A stretch of 64,000 bases of DNA from Asparagopsis taxiformis (lineage: Eukaryota; Rhodophyta; Florideophyceae; Bonnemaisoniales; Bonnemaisoniaceae), in contig JALQPE010002345.1 in assembly GCA_030407315.1 (NCBI GenBank), positions 1 through 64,000 of the forward strand, read 5' to 3'. The translations under genes were made by a program, and so were the position numbers. The notes beneath the pieces were generated by a model. The model ran no database searches and was not told the origin of the DNA. It saw only the letters and a program-made list of their open reading frames with translations. Of the stretch, positions 52,883-63,500 are shown in pieces (within the stretch, counting starts at the first letter, position 1; every line of letters starts with the position of its first letter).

Positions 52883-54205
52883 CTACAAATCCTCTTTCGA
52901 CTCGCCACACGCCTCTCCGTCCTTCGGTGGTTCCGTTCCACATTGACCACTCTCCGCATCCGATTCGCCATCATCTGCACTTTCCGCCTGTGTCTCGGCA
53001 ACCCAATCCGGCAACTCTGCTGTAAGCTTCTGGAAGCGAGCGTCACCACCGACAATGCGATCGACAAATGCGCTGATAGTATCCTTCGCTGGCGCACCAT
53101 CCGACTGCAACACGGCGAATTTCTTCTTTCGAGCGCGCACGACGATAAACCCACCCACATCCTTATCAACACTAAACAACGACGCAAATTCACTTCCGCC
53201 CTTCACGCTGCTGTCAATCACTGCAAATGCCAGATTATCATACTGATACTGCTCTGCTATCGGCGCAAGATCGGTGAACAGCACGTGCGAATCCCCGCCT
53301 GGCAACAGCGATAGTCCGCACATGCGGCCGTCCTTTCGCGACCCGCACACCTCCTCATATTCCTTCGTGCTCTTTATCACGTGCACATCGCCCGAGTAGG
53401 CCTTCGGTTGCGCAAACGTCTTCTCCGATTCCTCGGGCGCCGCTTCGGCGCCTTCACCGTCTGTCTGCGGCTCGACGCCGTCCGCCAAACTGCTGAAAAA
53501 GGTACGGAGCGAGGTGGGATCCATGGCGCCTGCAAAGCGCGTGGCATTTGCAGGGTCGCTCTGTCCGGACTGGAAGGCCATGAGCGTCGGATATTTACCG
53601 ACCGAATACTTATCCACGAGCTGTGCGGCATCGGACTTTCTCACCTCGCCAAACGACAGCTTTCCCTTAAACGCGGCCGACATGCCCTTGTACAGCGGCG
53701 ACGTTGTCGTCTTATCAGTGAACAGCAGCACATGCGGCAGAGCGGACAGGTCCTGGAAGAAGGCATCGGCGCCGGACGGCTTTACACGTGCCACAAACGA
53801 TGGCATTACATAGTTGACTTGTTCCACAAAGGCCTTTGCGGTTCGTTCCGAGTTGTAATCGCTCGGACGACGCGCCTTGCGTCCCTCGCCCTTGAAGATC
53901 TTGATGGTCGGGAATCCCTGCACGCCAAATCGCTGTCCCAGTGCGCTGTGCTCGTCGCAGTTGACGACGCCGAGACGTGCGACGCCGTCGAGTCGCTTGG
54001 CGGCCTTGGAGAAGGCTGGTGCGCTCGACTTGCAATGGCCGCACCAGGGCGCGTAGAATTTTACCAGCCATGTTTCAGTTGAATCGAGCACGAGCTTGTC
54101 GAAATTGGACGGCGTCAGATCGGTGACGAATTCATTGTACATTCCGGCATGCACGGTGGTGAGGAAGAGTAGAGCGGCCACGGCCGCGAGGACTGGATGT
54201 GTCAT
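52883..54205 (-). CDS. Protein disulfide isomerase-like, single active Trx domain
   Basis: 440 residues from ATG at 54205 (an upstream TTG is not used). Residues 1-20 are a typical signal peptide (V-L-A-A-V-A-A-L-L-F-L). One catalytic thioredoxin domain has W54-C-G-H-C-K59 and the cis-proline G-F-P-T. A second thioredoxin-like part (K-Y-P-T-L-M-A-F) lacks C-x-x-C, and a third, C-terminal part is also inactive. The tail is acidic and ends K-E-D-L, an ER-retrieval signal of the KDEL type. It acts in disulfide formation in the ER lumen. The layout (a, b-like, b-like) differs from classic PDI (a-b-b'-a') and from P5 (a-a'-b). It is intronless. Confidence 0.85.
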   Translation of the reverse strand: MTHPVLAAVAALLFLTTVHAGMYNEFVTDLTPSNFDKLVLDSTETWLVKFYAPWCGHCKSSAPAFSKAAKRLDGVARLGVVNCDEHSALGQRFGVQGFPTIKIFKGEGRKARRPSDYNSERTAKAFVEQVNYVMPSFVARVKPSGADAFFQDLSALPHVLLFTDKTTTSPLYKGMSAAFKGKLSFGEVRKSDAAQLVDKYSVGKYPTLMAFQSGQSDPANATRFAGAMDPTSLRTFFSSLADGVEPQTDGEGAEAAPEESEKTFAQPKAYSGDVHVIKSTKEYEEVCGSRKDGRMCGLSLLPGGDSHVLFTDLAPIAEQYQYDNLAFAVIDSSVKGGSEFASLFSVDKDVGGFIVVRARKKKFAVLQSDGAPAKDTISAFVDRIVGGDARFQKLTAELPDWVAETQAESADDGESDAESGQCGTEPPKDGEACGESKEDL

Positions 54206-54574
54206 TGTGGAGTTGGGCAATTAGTGGTGAGGTCGGTCGGGCGGATGGTGGACGTTGATGCGTTGAATGGGATTTAAATGAATGTCATATTGCAGCAAAT
54301 TGGGCAGGATTGATGGAGATTGCGGCGTTGGATCAACTTGTACGCATCGTACATGAAAGGTGGGTGACGTAGAGCGCTCCTTTGATTGGATGTTGCCGAG
54401 CTAGTATGAGCAAACCTGATTGACATGGCATATTTTATAATTGTTTTTGAAGAGAGCGTGCTGCAGATGATTCTGTACGGTCCAATGTTGATTGATGCAT
54501 ATCAACTTGTATTGTAGCCAATAGATGGCATAATTTACTTTACCCTTCCTATTTACAATTATATACGTGTTCGA
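54206..54574. other. Intergenic, no gene seen
   Basis: 369 bp between the PDI start and the stop of the SET gene on the same strand; AT-rich, with TATTTTATAATTG near 54430. No other signal recognised. Confidence 0.35.
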
Positions 54575-57500
54575 TTAGTTCATCACCCCTATACAGTTCC
54601 ACGAATTACACAAGCATTGCAACTTCTTATCCTCGATCGGCAGTTGGTAGTTGAACGTGAGCTCCGAGTATGGCGCAATCTCTCTAGTAGCCTGCAACAC
54701 AACCAGATCCCTTCCACGAATATGGATGATGGCCGCCTTCATGTTTGGATCGCAGCTATGGTTTGTGAATCGCGCTCGATTACTATTAATTGTTGCATCA
54801 ACAATATGATGTTCGTTGATCTTGAACAAGTACGTCCCCAGCCCTGACGCTTCATATTGCGCTTCACGCAGATCACCCAGTGGCGTTCGAATAAGATCTC
54901 CAGCATATTCAATTACGAAATCCCCCTTTTGATACCCCGTCAACGTGAACAATCCGATTCCATGGATACTACTCTTGCCAGTCATGATTCCCCACAGGCA
55001 TTTTTTCATATCGTCAAACTTGGCTGTATCCGATGCGATTCCAAACTCCTTCAGCGACATATTCTTCTGCAACTTTGGAGGCTCACCTCGTCGGAAATAT
55101 CGCGGAAGGCAGCGTGGAGAGCAGCATAATTCCAGTGCTTCGTCAGCGCTCCTGCCTGTGAAGCTTGCTCGGGGCTCCTTGCAAATTGGACTCCAATGTA
55201 CTATCGCATGTCGTTTGGACTTTCGCCAATCATATCCCTCCGTTCTGCTACATTCTTGCATCAGTTGCACGGAATTGTCCGCAGACAACGAATGTACTGT
55301 TCCGTTTCTGTGGTACTTTGAAGCGACCCATTTGATGTGACCAGCTTCCATTTCGGTCTCACTGTTTGTTTTTCCCCTGCTGCTATCTGGAACAACTTGA
55401 ACAGTTGTGCTAGCAACACATTGTCCATCTTCCTCGATCATACATCGATATGCACCAATCTTCAGTTTCAATTTTGCCGACCATACTGACGAGTTGTTCA
55501 CTTGCTTGAGCACAATGCTGTCTGAGCAGAAATCAGCAAACTCACCATTCAACCCTCTTATTGCAAATGATACACGCACTTCCCTTGCTCTTCTAGAAGA
55601 GTGAGACCATTTGAACACGACCCATTGTTCTTGATTTGAACTAGATAATTCTATTCCTTTCGGACAATGTTGTTCACACTTCTCTGGATTCGGGCACATG
55701 TCTCGGCAATGTACACATGTCCAGTATTCATCGGCACGACATCGTACAAATTCTGCTTGCGTCATACCGAATATGTTCTCTAAACATTGTCGGCAAACCC
55801 ACTCTTGACAAAACCCGTACACTCGATTGAAGCAAATCAGCGAGTCTCCATTCGACTGATACAATTCTCTTTTGCACACATGGCAAGGTCGCATATTACC
55901 GATTGCATATTCGCAAGCACGCCAATCGATTGAAAGTCCAAACACTCGTGCACTCTGCCGTTTACCCATCACGGAATATCCATTTTCATCGCGATAGTTC
56001 TCAAAACTTATTTGTGGTTGGCATCCGGATACTCTCATCGACGGTTTGTACTGCCCAGCCTTCTTGAACGGAGATGACAGTGTCAGAGCTTCTGATGTAA
56101 TACTTCTTCGGAATCCACATTTGCTGCCTTTTTCGCAGACTACGGCTATACGATAGAATCGTTGCTCTGCCTTCAAGACCTCCCTGTTGTCCCGCTCGAA
56201 ACGACGAATTTCAACTTCACCTTGTCGACTGATTTGTATTGCCTCATTGCGAGCAAATCCATCTCCATAAAACATTATCAGCTCGGCACAAACGACCCGG
56301 AACTTTTCGATTACTTCTGAAACTGAGAATATCTTTCCACATACGAGCTCTTCTCGCATGCTAAACAGGTCAGACGGTCCATACCTGATTTCTCTGCTCG
56401 AAGTGAAGCATGAATAAACATCGAGAAGCTCTAGTGTTGAACAAAGCTTTTCAGCAGCTGAAACAAATTCGTTGAGACGTACACCCGATAAGAACTCCTC
56501 TAATTCTCGCACCGAACCGACTTCTGCCAAAAGCGCTTCACGGAGTGCTTGTCGTTGGTCGTTGAGAAGCTCCCCTTTCACTATCCTTGGACCCGCTGTT
56601 CTCACTAGTTCCATCTTCTTTTTCGCGTTTTCGAGTGCTTGGGCAAAAAGATCAGCTTCAGAAAAATCGACGGCTTCGCAATCTTTCCTCAGTAAGCTCG
56701 ACTCACTGCTATCTATTACCCCCTTCTCCCCGATTGTGCTATCTTCGGATGAATGAAGAGATGAATCACAAATGCTTCCGTCCAAATCTTCTTCAGAGTA
56801 ATTGGTTGTATCTTGCGAAACAGGCAAATTGCTCTCTGTGTCAACATTCGCGGTAGCTCTAGGAGGGAGGCTCTTGACCAAAGTTGTCGTAGTACCACCC
56901 AAATTATCATCAGTTCCATCGATAGCATGTTTACTGCTTTTAGGATCCAAGCCTTCCATTGGGCGCTGCACAACATCTGGATCTCGTTCGCCTACATCCT
57001 TCGGCTTCTCGGGGACTGAGTAGTTGCCATCGTGACCCTGACGTAAGGCAGCAAACGACGATGGAATGAAACCAGTTTTCACCAGCATAGCCTTTTGACG
57101 TGTAGGGGAGTAGCCAGGTACATACTTCAACAAGTCATACCAATCCTTCAGAGAGTTCTTTATTGAACCCGGCAAGTCCTGGCCAATGTAAGGTTCCCAT
57201 ACATCTCCATGCTGTTGCAAGAACATTTCAATTGTTTTCAATGCTGTCGAGTCTGGTTGCATATTTATGCCCCCAGAACGACTATTCCAGAAAACAGCAG
57301 ATGATGTCTTTTGTGATTTGACGTCTATGTGTAAAGCAGTCCAGCCGTGTGCGAAAACTTGAGCGAGTGGGCCGCAATGTGCAAGCATGTACCTGTATGG
57401 GAAGAACCCTGCTGATTGCCGCCATTCAATAAATCTTTGAATGGACGTATTGTCGTCGATGTCTTGACCCAAATACAATTCAATATTCGGTACATGATCA

Positions 57501-60500
57501 AGGCACTCCAGAACTGTCTTGTCCTGGAAGCGTGGATCTCTTTGCGGTTGCAAGATACGTCTCTGAGACACCTTATCCCAGAAACATGCTTTTCCAGCAG
57601 GACAACAGAGCAATATGGGAATAAGCTTGAATCCATGGCTGAGCTCGATGCATTCGAGTTCGTCCTGACCACAGTAGACCTCAAGCCACGGGTTTGCGAA
57701 AAGATATTTGACACGTTCCTTCCGACTCGAGTACACCAACTCTTCTGGTTGCCTGATAAACATATTCCAAACCTTATACGTCTGTTTTCCGCCATCTTCG
57801 CCTTGATTTTGTTTGGGAACATTTCTGTCTCTTAGATATCGAATGCGAGAGATGACTTTGCGATGAACGATCCACGAGAACCGAGTTCGCGGCGAGAGAG
57901 ACTCAAAGTTGGTGCCTAGCTCTCCAAAGTATTCTGACGGCGATGGTGGAGAACCCAAAACAAATGATGCTGGGAAAACAGAAAACTTCGGTCTGTGGCC
58001 AAGCCAGCTTACGAGGTATCTGACAGTTGGGCTAAAACGGAAGCACCTAATGAGACCTTCAGTAGAATCCCAAACACGTATTTTGGGCGATATAGTCTTC
58101 CCTGCCATGAGGCGATCACACCATTTTGGTTCGTCTCCTTGCGGTACTCCGAAACCTGCGAAGGAATGATTGTTCATGTGCTCGAAATCCTGTCCGTCGT
58201 AAATGGTGAATCGTCCACTATTTGTGGAAATCTGAACTGCTTCTCGCAGTGGAATTAAATATGATGACCTCCGCAAGTCTTTGAGATCCCAAGTATACAC
58301 ATCATGACGTTTCGAATAATAGTTACCATCCAGAAAGTTTTTATCCCTCTCGTGTTTCGGAGGAGAAATGCGTAATCTGAGTAGTTGCCTTCTGTTTGGA
58401 GGCTTCCCTTTGGGTAGTGAACAATTTGAAGGATGCAAATCAACACCTGCAGAACAGTTCTTCTCATTCTCAGTACCATTTCCTCGAGATGTCTCTTGTT
58501 TCTTTGGTGCAGCAATTCTCAGAACTAGTTTAATAGTGCGGAGAGATGTAGTTTCGGGCTCATCTCCAGGTCTCCCGAAAATTGGCTCCTGGAGATGTTC
58601 TTCTTGTTGCCTCAGCTGTGTAACCTTCGGTTGCTTAGACGGTGCTCCAAGTTGTGAATTCATCCCTTCTGGTTTCTCAAGCTGGACATCATTCTCAGTA
58701 GAGATAATCTTTAGTCTTTCGGATTCGGCGGCATGATCCACAGTCATAACGGCCATTCTGCAATGCTGAATCTTCTGCCCAGTCGGTAAACTCTTATTGC
58801 TTTCACCGACTGGTTCACATTCTTTGGATGCGGCCTCGGTCCGCCCGGTTAATATGTTCGGTCTTGTATGATTACGGGCTTCTTCCTCCAGGAGAAGTTC
58901 TGGTCTCGGGGTAGAACCAAGCGCATCATGCGGAGCCCCAGCCTTCTCAAGCCGAACTTCAGGTTCCTTCACTGCAGGATCCAGTCTCAAAGAAACTACA
59001 TCAGGTTCAGGTAACGTCTCTCGTGCTTCTTGGAGAGATTTTGGCCCGTGATATTCAGATTCCGCCATCGGAATATCAGGTGCCACAGAACAAACATTTT
59101 GCCCCTTTGCCAATGTCTCCAACGTACGGACGTCATCCCCGGGCTTCTCTAGTTGGCTTTTCGGGTCCCTAAGAGGATTATCTGGTCTATCAGAAGTAGG
59201 TTCAGGTTCTGATGAACAACATCGCGCTTCGGGCAGATTATCTCGCTTTGCAGGTGTAACAGACCCTTCTATTGACATTGCTGTTCGGACAGGTGCATAT
59301 TCGGGAAGGCATGTTGAATCGCGTCGGGTCTCGGCATGACCATCTGTGTTCTCTTCCATCGCCGTTTCGAGTCTGTCAGAAGTAGCTCCAGGATCGCCTG
59401 ATGAAACCATTTGCTTCTCAGGTAGACTGTGGTGCTGCTCCGATTGGAGCTCCAGTTCTTCTACTCCCACGTCTGATCTTGCAAACCGAGACTCAGATGC
59501 AGGCGAAACAAACTGCGGCTCGCCTTGGTTGGTTTGATTCCCGGGTTGGAACTCGGGCTCTTCCATTGCTATGTCCGGGTTCATACGAGATTCGGGATTT
59601 TCTGATGAAACAAATCGCATTTCACGCGGGCTGTCTAACTTGCTCGGCTGGAGTGTAGACTTTTCCATGGATATATCTGCTCGTGTAGAATTAGGATCGA
59701 TGTCCTCCGACGGACTGAATGCTATACCAGATTGATTATTTTGTTTGTCGGGTTCGGGCTCGGGCTCCTCAACAGGACGATTTGGTTTCTTCGGTTGGAG
59801 CTGAGACTGCTCCAGAAGAATATCTGACCTCACAGAAGTAGGTTCAGGATGAACAAATTGCGTCTCAGGTCGATTATCCAACTTCTCAGACTGAAGCTGG
59901 GACTCATCAGCAGGAACATCCAGTTCATCAGAGGCATTGGATTCTGTCAGATGTTCAGGTCTGTTATTTTGAGATATCCCCAGCTTGAGCCCGTATTCCT
60001 GTCCTATGGACGGGGCTTCGTCTTCTTGTCGCGGACATTTTAATTCCACTGGAGTGACTGTATTCCGGAGAGCGGTACCCAGTTTTTCAGAATCAGATTC
60101 TCTTGTTTCGATTTGAGCCCCAGTCTCTGCGGATGGAACGACTGGTCTTTGAAGACGTAATCTTAGTATCAAACGAGTCGGTTGAACGATTGAAATAGGC
60201 TCCACCGCAGCCCGCAGTGAAACTTCTTGTCTCTCTTCATGGACGCCAAGTTTTTCAGATGACGAATTCGTACTCAAGGGGGCAACTCCAGGTCCTTTTG
60301 GTCGGCTTTCTGGAGTCTCAGGTTCAGGTTGAAGTCCATCACGTGAAATGCCATCCTTCTGAGGACCATATTTTCGTTTGGAAGGCCGACTCATCAACAT
60401 CTCTGATAAAGCTTTCGATTCCTCCAGTAAAGGAAGTTCTGAAATTTCAACACGGTCTCTAGTTTCGTCCACGAAAACTTCCGAATCTCCTACTTCCTGG

Positions 60501-63500
60501 TGTAGTCCCTCAGATTGCGCTGCATTCTCTGTCGGAAAAACTCTTGCTTCCTCTACTTGAACTCTGTTATCAGCTGGCAATACTTCTGGGCTATCAAGTA
60601 GAACGTTCGTTTTGGATGGTAGCGCCTCGTGACATCTGAGCTGCAATTCAGATTCCACAGATTGTACTTCTTCACTTGTCAAACGTTCAAATTCTGCTGT
60701 CGTAACTTCTGGCCTCTTAGAGTTAGCTTCAGTATCATTTGAATGAACATCAGCTTCATCCGGCACAATTTCCGGAGTTGTAGGCAAAACTTCAGGTTGT
60801 GCTGCAACTTCATTTTCATTGACCGGTATCATTCTGAAAAGGCTTGACTCTGATAAACATTCATCTTCTAGGTGCCAGCTCCTCGATTCCACAGCATTAC
60901 TATTCTGCAACAGTCGGTTTAGAACCTCCTCATTTGGCCAAACTTCTTCAGTGCCTTGTGAATCCCCGTTAGAAAGAGGTGCAGCAGATCCTTTGTCATC
61001 ACTTCCTCCGTCTACTCCTGTATGACCAAAAACGTCGTCCATGATATTGACCTTGTGGGAATTTTCAACATTCTCGCAAACTTCCAATTCTGCGACTGTC
61101 TTGGAGGCATCTGACCGGTGGGAAGCTGGACCCTTTCGGATTTTGATCTGTGGTGCTCTACAGCCATTACTCACTGCGGTAGATATCAATGGACGCCCAA
61201 CTTTTGCTTTCAGAATTCGCATTTCGGCATCAGTAATCCATAAGGGAACAGTCAGGCATTGCTCGCATGGTGGAATAACTTCGATGGAACCTGGTTTCCG
61301 CACGAATTCCCTCATTTCGAACGAGAACCCCTGCATCGCAGTTGCTTTCCCTGCAAATATACGTAGTCGGGCAAAACCCGGTCTTGCCTCCATTATGCGA
61401 AGACAATATTCTTTCAGTCCATCAACAATTGGACACATTGAGGGTGGCAGTATTTTCCACAACCATGGGTCCAGAATCATTACGGCTCGCTCAAGCGCAG
61501 GTTTTTCCATCTCGCGATACCATTCGGCTTTCTCGTCGCCTGTTGAAAGAATTGAAAGAATCTTGTCTAGGGCGGTTGGATTGTCTTGGCCCACATATAA
61601 GCTTAGGTCTGGGTTGGTACCCATTAATTCAGCGAGAACGGGAATTTCAACTCGACGCCAAGGAGCCTTTCTCTCTTTTCCATTCCATAGTTTGACTCTT
61701 GGCAATATTGAAAACAGGTCATCGCAAACCGATGTAGGTCTATTTCTTGGACGTCCCCTTTTAGATACAGTCGCCTGACCAACAGAGTGAGTAGGTTTAC
61801 TCTCATGGCGTGCCATATCATGACTAGCTTCGTCGAGGTTCTTCGCGTTCGACGAATCTTGCACTGGTTTACAAATTTCCGCTGAATCAGGCTGTGATTG
61901 TTGTTCTTGGGAGCCCTTTGATCTTCGACAATGTGTTTCAACAACATCGCCATCCTTCTTCAGAGCTTCATCACCTGTACGATCGGGCGAAGATACCGGG
62001 GCAGCAGATCTCTTCGGTGACATTGGCTGAACATCTGAAAAACTAAAGCTAGCTTCATGTAGACTTGGACCCTCCCTATCGACTCCATTGGGGATATCGG
62101 AATCTTCTCCATTCGATTCTTGATCGAGGAAAGCTTCCAAGTCAGCCATATTATCAATGTCATCGAGAACCTTTGGAGGTCCGGACTGTTTCGCTTTGGA
62201 GGTAAGATTACGGACTTCATCTTCATCCAACTGCTCATTACTTCGGAAACGTTTTGGACTTCTAAGCGTTCGCGAGTCATCTCCAAACGCTTTTCTTGCG
62301 ATATCACCTATCTCCGAATAAATTGTACCATGTGCAACCTCTACAGATTTCCGCTTCGCACCTGAGCAATCGCTATGGGTTTGACCGGAATTGTTTCGAT
62401 GCTCACAGTCTCTGGTAACAATATCCTTCCTACATTCTTGCGTAGCCTGCACAGATTCATTAGCAATCACGAAAGCATCACTATTGGTACCGGTAGCAGT
62501 TTTCTCACAGTCTTCCAGGCTTGTCGTATGAACCTCTCCACTTTCGAAAGGTTCTGTGTGGAGTTCCATAGCACTCGACTTATGGGGGGAACTCGACCCA
62601 CTTGCTTCAGGATTGATCATACGGCTTCGGTTGTCGTTTATGTCATCACAATCAATTGAGCTGGGTTCAAGCGCAGTATCCAGATATTGGCCGGTGTCGT
62701 TGATGGAACCATTTCTATTTTCATTATGGTCTTCCACTGATTCGTCAATATTGACAACAGCTCCTTGGCCAGTTCCATCACCACTCCCACCATCACTGAA
62801 TTTCTTCCGTATGAAGGTGTTATTGGCTTTGGAAGCACTCTTTCCCTCCAAATCCCGGTGAAATTGCCGCGGCTTGCGATGCCGCGTCGATCTCCGTACG
62901 GGTGGTTCGTTCCCACCACTATTACGGTTTGCAGTTTCAGCGTTTTTCTCAGAATCAAGAGGGGCATTCACCTCAGTATCCGCTTTGTCCATGAAACCGT
63001 TCACGGTTCCATTGCCGTTTTCAACGGGTTCTTCACCGTTCAGAGATGCTTCTGGGTTAATGATAACACTACTGTCATCGAGGTTCGTGGCATCTGCTGC
63101 TCTAGCATCATTGTCTCCATCCATCTGAGCAGGGCCGTTTTGCACCTCTTCCGCTATTCGGTGCTGCGTTGATATTCGATTTAGTGTCATGGTGCAGTTC
63201 TCAACTTCTTTGCCAGTATACCCGCTGCTGTCGGCATCACGAGAAGTCGAAGCACCTGGGGTGCATCCGTTTGCATCATTCTCATCTGGCAAATTCTCCA
63301 TTATTTCACCACCATTTACAGGACTCTCATCTTCGGCCTCAATATCGGCATTGCGATGGATATCCGGACTTGCCATATCATCCTCCCCAGAAGAACAGAA
63401 TTCCACAAAGTTGTGCATTTGGCGTCGTCTTCGAGGTCGCTTCGATCTCCGCACTTGTAATTTGATAGAACGGACATTTTCGACTACGGAATCATTGTTT

